Shown here piece after piece: positions 27,418 through 35,537 of a stretch of DNA of 64,000 bases. Origin of the DNA: Streptomyces sp. MBT65 (GTDB lineage: Bacteria > Actinomycetota > Actinomycetes > Streptomycetales > Streptomycetaceae). The stretch covers positions 1 to 64,000 of the forward strand of contig NZ_JAENRY010000001.1 in the NCBI RefSeq assembly GCF_016612545.1. Reading direction: 5' to 3'. The notes beneath the pieces are model-generated. The model made no database searches. It saw only the letters and a program-made list of their open reading frames with translations, and was not told the origin of the DNA. How positions within the stretch are numbered: position 1 is the first letter of the stretch; each line of letters starts with the position of its first letter. A program made the translations under genes and the position numbers.

Positions 27418-28348
27418 CATCGCCCATATCGGCCACGCCCAGCTCTTCACCCCGGACCTGGACGCCAGTGTCGCGTTCTTCACCGACTACCTGGGCCTCA
27501 CGGTCAACGGCCGGGACGGTGACACCGTGTACCTCCGGACCTACGACGACTACGAGCACCACAGCCTGGTCCTCACCGCCCGCGCACAGCCCGGCCTCGG
27601 CCGGCTCGCCCTGCGCACCTCCAGCGAGGAGGCCCTCCAGCGCCGTATCAAGGCGATCGAGGAGGCGGGCGGCACCGGCAGGTGGGTCGAGGACGAACCC
27701 GGTCTCGGCAAGCTCTACGTCACCACCGACCCGGACGGCCACGAGCACGCCCTCTACTGGGAGAGCGAGCACTACCGGGCCCCCGCCGAGCTGAAACCGG
27801 CGCTGAAGAACCAGCCGCAGGCAAAACCCAACCGGGGCGTCGGAGTTCGGCGTCTGGACCACATCAACTTCCTTGCCGCGGACGTGCTGTCCAGTGCCGA
27901 GTTCCAGCAACAGGTGCTGGGCGCACGGCCGACGGAGCAGATCCGGCTCAACAGCGGCCGGATCGCGGCGCGTTGGCTGACGTACACGAACAAGTCGTAC
28001 GACGTGGTCTACACGGAGGACTGGACCGGTTCGACCGGGCGGCTGCATCACATCGCCTTCGCGACCGACACCCGCGAGGACATCCTGCGCGCGGCCGATC
28101 TCGCCATCGACACAGGGGTGTTCATCGAGACGGGCCCCCATAAGCACGCCATCCAGCAGACGTTCTTCCTCTACGTCTACGAACCCGGCGGCAACCGCAT
28201 CGAGTTGTGCAACCCGCTCACCCGACTCGTCCTGGCGCCCGACTGGCCGCTGATCACCTGGACCGAGGAGGAGCGGAAGAAGGGGCAGGCCTGGGGCCTG
28301 AAGACCATCGAGTCCTTCCACACGCACGGAACCCCGCCGGTCGCCTGA
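27398..28348 (+). CDS. Type I extradiol (VOC) ring-cleavage dioxygenase
   Basis: A 316-residue two-domain VOC enzyme like catechol 2,3-dioxygenase. The C-terminal domain carries the Fe(II) triad: His in RRLDHINFLAAD (about 152), His in GRLHHIAFATD (about 213) and Glu in GGNRIELC (about 267). The catalytic Tyr region (FFLYVYEPGG) is also present. ATG 27398 has TTGGAGG upstream and lies inside galD. No LigAB/GalA (type II) dioxygenase is in the window, so this enzyme may make the 4-oxalomesaconate-type ring-fission product used by GalBCD. The substrate (gallate, protocatechuate or another catechol) is inference. Confidence 0.85.
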   Translation: MAPPLGDIAHIGHAQLFTPDLDASVAFFTDYLGLTVNGRDGDTVYLRTYDDYEHHSLVLTARAQPGLGRLALRTSSEEALQRRIKAIEEAGGTGRWVEDEPGLGKLYVTTDPDGHEHALYWESEHYRAPAELKPALKNQPQAKPNRGVGVRRLDHINFLAADVLSSAEFQQQVLGARPTEQIRLNSGRIAARWLTYTNKSYDVVYTEDWTGSTGRLHHIAFATDTREDILRAADLAIDTGVFIETGPHKHAIQQTFFLYVYEPGGNRIELCNPLTRLVLAPDWPLITWTEEERKKGQAWGLKTIESFHTHGTPPVA

Positions 28349-28397
28349 GCGACGCGCGGGAGCCGCCGGAGTCACCCCTCACGCGATTGTCGATGAG

Positions 28398-28442
28398 ATT
28401 GTTGACAAAAACGTTGACTATCTGGGGGGTGACTCCTTAGCG
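28398..28442 (+). promoter_or_regulatory. GntR-like site and promoter of the MFS gene
   Basis: ATTGTTGACAAAA (28398-28410) matches the site upstream of the GntR gene. It is followed by TTGACT (28414-28419), 17 nt and TTAGCG (28437-28442), giving a start about 30 nt before the ATG at 28475. The operator lies just upstream of the -35 element. Confidence 0.55.
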
Positions 28443-28474
28443 TCTGGCGCACCAAGCACGAGAGGTAACCAACG

Positions 28475-29812
28475 ATGTCTTCCTCCCCCTCCCCGTCCCC
28501 CGCTCTGTCCGCCCGCATGAGCCGGCTGGCCCTCCTGGTCATCGGCCTGTGCTGGCTGGCCGTCCTCTTCGACGGCCTCGACATGTTCATCTACGGCTCG
28601 GTGCTCCCGCACCTGCTGGAGACGAAGACCTTCGGTCTCACCCCGGACCAGGCCGGCGACCTCGGCAGCTACGCCACCTTCGGCATGCTGGTGGGCGCCC
28701 TGACCGCGGGCACGGTCGCGGACCGGATCGGCCGCAAGCAGCTGATGATCGCCTGCGTGACGCTGTTCTCGCTGGCCTCCGGCATCTGCGCGGTCTCCGG
28801 CAGCCTCGAGGTCTTCGGCCTGGGCCGCACCCTCGCCGGCGTCGGCCTCGGCGGGCTGCTGCCCACCGCGATCAGCATGGTCTCCGACTACGCCCCGCGC
28901 GGCCGGACCGCCCTCACCATCGGCATGCTGATGACCGCCCACCACGCGGGCGGCATCCTCTCCGCCTACGTCGCCAAGTGGCTGGTGGATCCGGTCGGTT
29001 GGCGCGCCGCCTTCTGGGTCTGCGTCCTCCCGCTGCTCTTCGTCCCGGTGCTGCTGAAGTTCCTGCCCGAGTCGCTGAGCTTCCTGGTCGCCAAGGGCCG
29101 CACCGACGAAGCGCACGCCCTCGCCGAGCGCTTCGAGGTCGAACTCCCGGCCGCCACCGGCAAGAAGACGGCGGCCGACCGCTGGGACGCCCTGCTCAAC
29201 CTCTTCCGCGGCGGCGAATGGCTCCAGACCCTGCTGTACTGGTGCGCCTCCTTCGGCGGCCTGCTCCTCGTCTACGGCGTCGCCACCTGGCTGCCCACCT
29301 TGATGCGCTCCGAGGGCTACGCGCTCGCCGACGCCCTCACCTTCGTCGTCGTCTTCAACCTCGGCGGCATCGTGGGCATGCTCGCCGCGGGCCGCGCGGC
29401 CGACCGCTTCGGCGCCCCGCGCATCTCGTCGATCTGGTTCGCGCTCACCGCGGTCGGCGTCTTCCTGCTCGGTGTCCACATGGACCAGGCGGTGACGATG
29501 CTGGTCGTCTTCCTCACCGGCGTCTTCCTCAACAGCGCCCAGACGATGATCTACGCGACCGTCTCCATCCGCTCGACTCCCGACAACCGTGCCACGGCGG
29601 TCGGTTGGACCTCGGGCATGGGCCGCTTCGGCGCCGTCTTCGGCCCGTGGCTCGGCGGCCAACTGCTCGCCTCCGGCAACGGCGACTGGGGCTTCACGTC
29701 CTTCGCCATCGCCGGTCTGTCGTCCATGGTGTTCATCGGGATCGCCGCCCTGCGCAGCTCGAAGCAGGCCGCGCGGGCCGATGCCCCGCAGGAACTGGTC
29801 GGTTCGCACTGA
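28475..29812 (+). CDS. Aromatic acid:H+ symporter-type MFS transporter (AAHS)
   Basis: A 445-residue, 12-helix transporter. The AAHS hallmark DGLDMFIYG lies in helix 1 (about 33-41), the MFS loop 2-3 motif is GTVADRIGRKQ, and loop 8-9 has GRAADRFGAPR. These match PcaK/BenK/GalT-like importers of benzoate, protocatechuate or gallate. It has its own promoter with the GntR-type operator and lies immediately after the ring-cleavage genes. It probably imports the aromatic acid that GalBCD and the VOC dioxygenase degrade. Confidence 0.9.
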   Translation: MSSSPSPSPALSARMSRLALLVIGLCWLAVLFDGLDMFIYGSVLPHLLETKTFGLTPDQAGDLGSYATFGMLVGALTAGTVADRIGRKQLMIACVTLFSLASGICAVSGSLEVFGLGRTLAGVGLGGLLPTAISMVSDYAPRGRTALTIGMLMTAHHAGGILSAYVAKWLVDPVGWRAAFWVCVLPLLFVPVLLKFLPESLSFLVAKGRTDEAHALAERFEVELPAATGKKTAADRWDALLNLFRGGEWLQTLLYWCASFGGLLLVYGVATWLPTLMRSEGYALADALTFVVVFNLGGIVGMLAAGRAADRFGAPRISSIWFALTAVGVFLLGVHMDQAVTMLVVFLTGVFLNSAQTMIYATVSIRSTPDNRATAVGWTSGMGRFGAVFGPWLGGQLLASGNGDWGFTSFAIAGLSSMVFIGIAALRSSKQAARADAPQELVGSH

Positions 29813-29840
29813 CCCGGAAGCACGGACACGGACAGAGCCG

Positions 29841-29877
29841 GACGCCGGCCACCGCAGGGGATGCGGGGGCCGGCGTC
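29841..29877 (+). terminator. Strong hairpin after the MFS gene
   Basis: Stem GACGCCGGCC / GGCCGGCGTC, one mismatch, then CCGCA / TGCGG around GGGGA, 28 nt past the stop. It separates the gallate module from what follows. Confidence 0.75.
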
Positions 29878-30002
29878 GGTCTGTGCGGCGTGCCGGGTGC
29901 CGGTGATCTCCGGCGGGCTGCGCGGAGGCGGGCCGGTGGCCTGCACGGAGGCAGGTCAGAACCCGCTCGCTTCGGTCGGTGAGCCCCGTCTAGGGTTCCG
30001 GG

Positions 30003-30572
30003 ATGAGCAATTCCCTTGCGGCCGCTGTTCTCACGACCGCCGACCTGTCCGAGGCGATACGCGCCGTGCGTACCTTGCTGGACCTGGCGGACGTCGGCCA
30101 GGGAGAGGTCGACTTCGAAGCCGTGATCAGGTCGTCGGATGTTCTGGCGCGCGTACGTCAGGTACTGCCCGACCTCGAATGGTGGGCGTCGGCCGGCAAG
30201 GAGCACGGTTCGTCGGAGGCCGGCGACAATCCTGCGGACTGCCTGCCGATCCGAGTGTTCGACTGGGGCCGTCCGTTGGACCGTGCTGAGCCCTTCATCG
30301 CCGCTCTGGGGCCGGATCCCGCGGCTGTCCGGTGGGATCTGGACGAGTGGTCCGCGGTTCCCGAAGCGGGACTGGAGGTGATCTCACAGAAGTACGCGTA
30401 CCTCACGTTGACCGTGAATTCCCGGGACCTCTACCAGGACGAGCCGTCGCAGGACCACACCGTCCACGTGCACGTCCGGAGCCGGAACGGCTTCCAACTC
30501 GCCCGCGCCCATTGGCTCGCCGATCAGGTGGGTGGCAGATTCACCGGCAGGGTGGAGCTGGCACCTCTGTGA
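30003..30572 (+). CDS. Hypothetical protein
   Basis: I do not recognise this 189-residue, acidic, soluble protein. It is a mix of helices (residues 1-60) and strands (about 125-175, YAYLTLTVNSRDLY, HTVHVHVRSRNGF). There is no signal peptide, membrane segment or catalytic motif. There is no ribosome site; TAGGGT (29991-29996) lies 6 nt before ATG 30003, so the mRNA may be leaderless. It ends 6 nt before the convergent cupin gene stop, with no terminator in between. It could be unrelated to catabolism. Confidence 0.55.
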   Translation: MSNSLAAAVLTTADLSEAIRAVRTLLDLADVGQGEVDFEAVIRSSDVLARVRQVLPDLEWWASAGKEHGSSEAGDNPADCLPIRVFDWGRPLDRAEPFIAALGPDPAAVRWDLDEWSAVPEAGLEVISQKYAYLTLTVNSRDLYQDEPSQDHTVHVHVRSRNGFQLARAHWLADQVGGRFTGRVELAPL

Positions 30573-30578
30573 CCCGGG

Positions 30579-30992
30579 CTAGTCGTCCGAGCCCATCTGG
30601 TCCTCCGCCGACAGGTGTTCCACCGTCCTGCCCGTCTCCGTGAACGTCCGAGTGACGTACCCCGACGAGTACACCCACAGGATGCGCAGCGGGGTGTCGC
30701 CGACGTTCCGGAACAGGTGGGGGATCGGTGAGGGGACGTACGTGGTGTCGTACTGCTCCAGCCTCGTCACCTCGCCGTCGACCACCACCTCCGCCTCGCC
30801 CTCCAGGATCGTCACGTGCTCGTCGCAGTTGTGCGAGTGCAACGGCGCCCCGGAGCCGACCGGATACACGCTCATCCCACTGGTGATGAGGTTCTCCCCG
30901 CCCGCCGACGGCGTCGTCACGAGGGGGGTCGTGACGACGGCACCGCCCCGGTCGAGCAGGGGCACGGACGCGACCTTGATGATCGTGGTCAT
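30579..30992 (-). CDS. Small cupin-domain protein
   Basis: A 137-residue single-domain cupin. The two cupin motifs supply a metal site: [18 protein letters not shown] (His52, His54, Glu58-type) and [11 protein letters not shown] (His). Such proteins act as small dioxygenases, isomerases or sensors in aromatic and sugar-acid catabolism. ATG 30992 is chosen because GGAAAGGAAC precedes it; an upstream in-frame start at 31013 is less good. It is divergent from the CMD-family gene at 31196 across a gap containing an inverted repeat, so both may share an operator. Confidence 0.82.
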   Translation of the reverse strand: MTTIIKVASVPLLDRGGAVVTTPLVTTPSAGGENLITSGMSVYPVGSGAPLHSHNCDEHVTILEGEAEVVVDGEVTRLEQYDTTYVPSPIPHLFRNVGDTPLRILWVYSSGYVTRTFTETGRTVEHLSAEDQMGSDD

Positions 30993-31060
30993 CCGGAGTT
31001 CCTTTCCGCTCACACTCTTCTGCGGCGCCTGACGTTAGGCCCCTCGCGCGGGAATGGGTG

Positions 31061-31098
31061 CCCTCTGGCGTGCAGCTTTACCTTGCATTTCCAGAGGG
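31061..31098. promoter_or_regulatory. Inverted repeat in the cupin/CMD divergent gap
   Basis: Perfect 8-bp arms CCCTCTGG (31061-31068) and CCAGAGGG (31091-31098), 22 nt apart, in the 203-bp gap between divergent starts. Probably an operator or paired half-sites. Confidence 0.5.
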
Positions 31099-31195
31099 GT
31101 GAGCTTTCCGGACCCGGCTGTACGGTCGGCACGCATCGCACGGATTCACGCACCGTGCACATGACGCGCCGGAAAGAAAAGGCAGGTATCGGCCC

Positions 31196-31816
31196 ATGAG
31201 GCTCCCCGTTCTCACCGAAGAGGAAATGGACCCGCGCCAGCAGGAACTGGCCGCCCGCATCGCCGGCCGGCGCGGCGCGGTCCGCGGCCCCTTCCGGGTC
31301 TGGCTGCACAGCCCGGAGATGTGCGAACGGGCCGAATCCCTCGGCGCGTTCGCCCGCTTCGACAGCAGCCTCCCCAAGCACCTGAGCGAACTCACCCTGC
31401 TGATGGCCGCCCGCAACTGGGACGCGCAGTACTCCTGGAACGCCCATGTCCACCAGGCGATCGAGGCCGGCATCCCGGAGGCCGCCGTCAAGGCGATCGC
31501 CGAGAAGCGCGAAGCCGTCTTCGACAATGAGGCGGACCAGGCCTTCTACCGGTTCTGCCGCGAGATCCTCGACGACCACTTCGTCACCGACGAGACCTTC
31601 GCCGCAGCGCTGGCGCACTTCGGCTCCAAGGGCCTGGTCGACACCATCGGCGCCCTCGGCAACTTCACCATGCTCGGCATGTGCCTCAACACCTTCCAGG
31701 TGGACCTCCAGGCAGACAAGGAGCCGCCGTTCCCGGACATCCGCGGCTACGGCCGGGTCGCCGCCGGCCGGTCCGACGGCTCCGACGGCTCCGACGGCAT
31801 CGAGCCACGGCCGTGA
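31196..31816 (+). CDS. Carboxymuconolactone decarboxylase (AhpD-like) family protein
   Basis: A 206-residue, mostly helical CMD-family protein. The core (about 55-120) contains LPKHLSELTLLMAARNWDAQ and YSWNAHVHQAIEAG, with the conserved His but no CxxC, so it is not an AhpD peroxidase. CMD proteins of this length occur in aromatic and lactone degradation. The C-terminus ends in a SDGSDGSDG run made by a 9-nt triplet repeat. The stop overlaps the GTG of the ABC ATPase gene, so it heads the transporter operon. Confidence 0.82.
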   Translation: MRLPVLTEEEMDPRQQELAARIAGRRGAVRGPFRVWLHSPEMCERAESLGAFARFDSSLPKHLSELTLLMAARNWDAQYSWNAHVHQAIEAGIPEAAVKAIAEKREAVFDNEADQAFYRFCREILDDHFVTDETFAAALAHFGSKGLVDTIGALGNFTMLGMCLNTFQVDLQADKEPPFPDIRGYGRVAAGRSDGSDGSDGIEPRP

Positions 31817-33315
31817 CAACTCCGGGGGGAGACGCGGTACTTCGCGTCCGGGGCGTCACCAAGAGCTTCGGCGGCGCCGCCGCGCTGAAGGGCGTGGACC
31901 TCGACCTGTACCCCGGCGAGGTCCACGCGCTGATGGGCATGAACGGCGCCGGCAAGTCCACGCTGGTACAGGTCCTTTCGGGGATCCACCAGAGCGACGA
32001 GGGCACCGTCGAGGTCAACGGCCGGGCCCAGCACGGACTTACGGTGCGCAGGGCCCGCCGGCTCGGCATCGCCTCGGTGCCCCAGCGCCGGGAACTGGCG
32101 ATGGGGCTCACCGTCGCCGAGAACGTGATGCTGGGCGACCTGCCGACCCGCGCCGGTGCCGTGCGCTGGAAGGCCGTCAACTCCCAGGCATGTAAGGCCC
32201 TTGAAGCCCTCGGCATCGACATCGACGTGACCCGCACCGCGGGCTCGCTCACCGTCGCCGAGCAGACCATGGTCGAGGTGGCCCGCGAGGTCAGACGCGG
32301 CGGCCGCATCCTGATCCTCGACGAGCCGACCGCCTGTCTGAGCGCCGAAGCGGCCCAGCAGATACGGGAGTTGGTCCGCATCCTGCGCGACGAGGGTGTC
32401 GCCGTCGTCTACATCTCGCACTACATCGACGAGGTGCTGGCCGTCGCCGACCGCGTGACGGTGCTGCGGGACGGAGCGGTCGTACGCAGCGCGCCCGCCG
32501 CCGAGTTCGACGCCGCCGCACTCGTCCGCAGCATGGTCGGACGGGACGTCGTGTCGCAGCGGGCCCAACGGCCCGCCCCCAAGGACGAGATCGGCCTCAC
32601 CGTGCGTGGCCTCACCGACGGCCGGGCCGTGCGGGACTTCACCGTCGACGTGCGCAAGGGCGAGATCGTCGCCGTGCTCGGACCGGCCGGGGACGCGCAG
32701 TCGCGCCTCTTCGACCTGCTCTCCGGCCGCCGCCGCCCCGACACCGGCCACCTCGCCGTGGACGGAACTCCCGTGCCGTTCGGGCGAGTTCACGCCTCGC
32801 TCGGCAGCGGGCTGCGCTGCGTCACCGGTGACCGCCGGGCCCTCGGCCTGGTCCCGGAGCTGTCCCTGGACGAGAACCTGATGCTCGCCGACGACCGCTT
32901 CGCCCGCCGCCGCTTGCACCGGCGCGCCCAACTCGCCCGCCGCGCCGCCCCGTTGCGCAGGAGCTACGGCGTGGTCGCCCTCGCAGGCAACCCGCCCGTG
33001 GGCGCGCTGTCCGGCGGCAACCAGCAGAAGGTGCTGCTCGCCAAGTGGCTGGGGACCCAGCCGGTCGCCTGCTTCCTGGAGGACCCCACCAACGGGGTCG
33101 ACATCGCGGCCATGGCCGACATCCACGCCCTCGTCGACGACTTCGCCTCGCGCGGAGTCGCCGTCCTGCTCGCCTCCTCGTCCGCCGAGGAGGTCATGCG
33201 CCTCGCCGACCGGGTCGTCGTCGTCAGCGCCGGCCGGACGGTCGCCGAGCACGACATCGACGCCATCACCCACGACGAACTCGTCGCCACCGCTCTCGGA
33301 GGTCAACCGCAGTGA
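31813..33315 (+). CDS. Sugar-type ABC importer ATPase (RbsA/MglA family)
   Basis: A 500-residue tandem nucleotide-binding protein. The N-terminal half is complete: Walker A GMNGAGKST (about 42-50), Walker B ILILDEPTACLS and H-loop VYISHYIDE. The C-terminal half has a degenerate Walker A (GPAGDAQSR) but an intact signature LSGGNQQKVLLAKWL, as is normal for RbsA. It starts at GTG 31813 overlapping the CMD gene and ends overlapping the permease (GTGA). It powers the importer encoded with 33312 and 34407. Confidence 0.93.
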   Translation: MTTPGGDAVLRVRGVTKSFGGAAALKGVDLDLYPGEVHALMGMNGAGKSTLVQVLSGIHQSDEGTVEVNGRAQHGLTVRRARRLGIASVPQRRELAMGLTVAENVMLGDLPTRAGAVRWKAVNSQACKALEALGIDIDVTRTAGSLTVAEQTMVEVAREVRRGGRILILDEPTACLSAEAAQQIRELVRILRDEGVAVVYISHYIDEVLAVADRVTVLRDGAVVRSAPAAEFDAAALVRSMVGRDVVSQRAQRPAPKDEIGLTVRGLTDGRAVRDFTVDVRKGEIVAVLGPAGDAQSRLFDLLSGRRRPDTGHLAVDGTPVPFGRVHASLGSGLRCVTGDRRALGLVPELSLDENLMLADDRFARRRLHRRAQLARRAAPLRRSYGVVALAGNPPVGALSGGNQQKVLLAKWLGTQPVACFLEDPTNGVDIAAMADIHALVDDFASRGVAVLLASSSAEEVMRLADRVVVVSAGRTVAEHDIDAITHDELVATALGGQPQ

Positions 33316-34325
33316 GCGTCAAGACAGTTACCGACGCCCCCGGCGTCTCCGATCCGCGAGGGGAGCCCCGCCCTCGCCTCTCGGTGGCCGCGCTGCGCGG
33401 TGCCCCGCACACCGGCCTGATCGCGGTTCTTATCGTCGTGATCGTCGGCACCTCGCTGCGCACCGACTCGTTCGCCACCGACACGAACGTCATCAACATC
33501 CTGCGCCAGGTCAGCGTCGTCGCCGTGATCGCGGCCGGGCTCACCCTGCTGATGACCGCGGGCGGCATGGACTTCTCCATGGGCAGCAACGTCGCCGTGA
33601 CGACCGCGGTCGGGGCGCAGTTGCTGGCCCACGGCCACTCCACCGCGTTCACCGTCGTCGCCGCACTCGTGCTGGCCACGCTGATCGGTCTGGTCAACGG
33701 GGTGGTCGTGACGTTCACGAACGTCGCCCCGTTCGTCGCGACCCTGGCGATGGCGACTCTCCTGGACGGTGTCGCCCTTCTCGTGCTCGACAGCGTGAGC
33801 GTCTCCATCGGCACCAGGATGTTCGCGCTCGGCAACAACAAGATTCTCGGGGTCCCGTACCTCCTGGTCGTCGCGATCCTCGTGCTGCTGGCGACCGCTC
33901 TGGTCATGCGGTTCACCGTGTTCGGCCGCGACGCCTTCGCCATCGGCGGCAACGAGCACGTCGCCCGGCTCAGCGGCATCAACGTCACCGCCCGCAAGCT
34001 CTCGCTCTACGCCCTCACCGGCGCCCTGTCCGGACTGGCCGGCCTGATGCTGCTGTCCCGGCTCAGCGGCAGCAGCCCCGGCACCGGCGGACTCTCCCTC
34101 CAGCTCCAGGCCGTCGCCGCGGTCGTCATCGGCGGCACCGCCCTGGCCGGCGGCTACGGCACGGTCGTAGGCACCGCGCTCGGAGTGGTGCTCCTCGGCG
34201 TGGTCGCCAACGCGCTGAACCTGCTCCAGGTCTCCAGCAACTACCAGTCGGTCTCCGTCGGTGGCGTGCTGCTCGTCGCGGCCATCGCCAACGAGATGCA
34301 CAAGGCACGTTCCGCACGTCATTGA
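33312..34325 (+). CDS. Sugar-type ABC importer permease (RbsC/MglC family)
   Basis: A 337-residue membrane protein with eight to ten predicted helices. Family motifs are LTLLMTAGGMDFSMGSNVAV (about 75-95), FTNVAPFVATLAMATLLDG and the cytoplasmic coupling loop AFAIGGNEHVARLSGINVTA. GTG start in overlap with the ATPase gene. It forms the channel of the importer. Confidence 0.93.
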   Translation: MSVKTVTDAPGVSDPRGEPRPRLSVAALRGAPHTGLIAVLIVVIVGTSLRTDSFATDTNVINILRQVSVVAVIAAGLTLLMTAGGMDFSMGSNVAVTTAVGAQLLAHGHSTAFTVVAALVLATLIGLVNGVVVTFTNVAPFVATLAMATLLDGVALLVLDSVSVSIGTRMFALGNNKILGVPYLLVVAILVLLATALVMRFTVFGRDAFAIGGNEHVARLSGINVTARKLSLYALTGALSGLAGLMLLSRLSGSSPGTGGLSLQLQAVAAVVIGGTALAGGYGTVVGTALGVVLLGVVANALNLLQVSSNYQSVSVGGVLLVAAIANEMHKARSARH

Positions 34326-34346
34326 CCGACCCTGCCCACTCCCTCC

Positions 34347-34386
34347 TTGAGCCCTGCTCACTTCACGTTGAGCCCCGCTCACTCCA
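34347..34386 (+). repeat. 21-nt tandem repeat before the binding-protein gene
   Basis: TTGAGCCCTGCTCACTTCA (34347-34365) and TTGAGCCCCGCTCACTCCA (34368-34386) are offset by 21 nt, with a degenerate third copy upstream at about 34331. The repeat sits between the permease stop and the binding-protein start and could set its higher expression. Confidence 0.65.
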
Positions 34387-34406
34387 CCCTTGAATGGCGG
34401 TTCACC

Positions 34407-35357
34407 ATGAGAATGTCGTTCCGATCCCGCAGAGCCGTGCTCGCCGCGTTCGCCGGCAGCACTCTTGTCCTGAGCGGCTGTGCCAGCAGTGACGACAGCG
34501 GGAGTTCCGGCGATGTCACCCTCGGGTTCGTCAACGGCGGTGACACCGAGTTCCACAGCTGTCTCCAGAAAGCGGTCGAGCAGACGGCGAAGACACAGAA
34601 CGCCAAGGTCTTCACCGCCAACTCGCACCAGAATTCCACCACCGAACTCTCCAACATCGAGGACATGACCTCGCGCAACGTGAGCGCGCTGATCGTGCAG
34701 ACGGTCAACGTGGACGCGCTGAAGGGCGACATCGCCAAGGCGAAGGCCGCGAACATCCCGATCTATCTGACCTCCGTGGCCACCAGCGACCTGAACGACA
34801 TTCTCGGCGCGGCCGTGGTCGATCTCGGCAGGCTCGGCGCCCTGGACGCGGGCTGGATCGCGCAGGACGCGGGCGGCAAGAACGTCGAGGTCGGCGTGAT
34901 CGCGGGGGCGCCCGGCGCGGCCTCCGACCTGATGGTGGGCGGCTTCACGAAGGCATTGCCCAGCACCGCGAAGGTGGTCGCGAACCAGCCGGGCATGTTC
35001 AACCCGGTGAAGGCGCAGGACGTGGCCGAGAACATGATCCAGGCCCACCCGGACCTTCAGTACGCGTTCGTCGCCTCCGAGGACATGGCGCTGGCCGCCC
35101 GCAAGGCGTTCGACGCGGCCGGCAAGAAGGACGTGAAGATCGTGACCGCCAACGGCACGGACGAGGGCCTGGCCGCCGTCGAGGACGGACGGCTCTCCGC
35201 CACCGTGGCCAACTCGGCCATGGCGATAGGACAGACCGCGGTCGAGAACGCGGTCGGTCTGTTGGCCAAGAAGAAGGTTGACAAAATTGCCAACATTCCT
35301 CTTTTGTTGGTGACCAAGGACAACCTGAGCAAGGCTCCCCAGTACTGCCCCAAGTAG
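34407..35357 (+). CDS. Substrate-binding lipoprotein of the importer
   Basis: A 316-residue periplasmic-binding-protein type 1 (RbsB-like) lipoprotein. The signal has RSRR, a hydrophobic stretch and lipobox LSGC (lipidated Cys25). The mature part has two Rossmann-like lobes: VTLGFVNGGDTEFHSCLQ at the first strand and YAFVASEDMALAARKAFDAA in the second lobe. ATG 34407 is chosen for the signal peptide. Family members bind sugars, but a location inside an aromatic island and the divergent ligand region leave room for a sugar acid, glycoside or aromatic ligand. Confidence 0.9.
   Translation: MRMSFRSRRAVLAAFAGSTLVLSGCASSDDSGSSGDVTLGFVNGGDTEFHSCLQKAVEQTAKTQNAKVFTANSHQNSTTELSNIEDMTSRNVSALIVQTVNVDALKGDIAKAKAANIPIYLTSVATSDLNDILGAAVVDLGRLGALDAGWIAQDAGGKNVEVGVIAGAPGAASDLMVGGFTKALPSTAKVVANQPGMFNPVKAQDVAENMIQAHPDLQYAFVASEDMALAARKAFDAAGKKDVKIVTANGTDEGLAAVEDGRLSATVANSAMAIGQTAVENAVGLLAKKKVDKIANIPLLLVTKDNLSKAPQYCPK
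35277..35294. promoter_or_regulatory. Operator-like inverted repeat in the binding-protein gene end
   Basis: GTTG-ACAAAATTGC-CAAC lies in an AT-rich patch within the last 80 bp of the gene. It contains the TTGACAAAA core of the GntR-type sites. It could control the downstream LysR gene or be a coincidence of Lys/Ile codons. Confidence 0.3.
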
Positions 35358-35537
35358 CGGAGCCCGGTGCCGGGAGCGACACCTGCCTCATTGTTGTCCG
35401 AGCCGCCTGTCCGTCACATCGCCCACATGTCCAAGTCGAGCCGCGACCTGGACATGGCGGCCGGGGACGGAGCCATCAGTACGACCGGCACCGCCGCCGG
35501 GGCCCACCCCTGGCATCCGTGGGCCTCCGGAGGAATC
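35358..35537. other. Leader of the LysR gene
   Basis: 180 bp between the binding-protein stop and the LysR start. An open frame continues through it in the LysR frame from 35367 but is low in similarity to any LysR N-terminus, so I treat it as untranslated. Confidence 0.45.

Noticed and set aside
31777..31800. Repeats of CTCCGACGG at the end of the CMD gene
   Set aside because: A simple in-frame triplet expansion (Ser-Asp-Gly) at a flexible C-terminus; not informative by itself.
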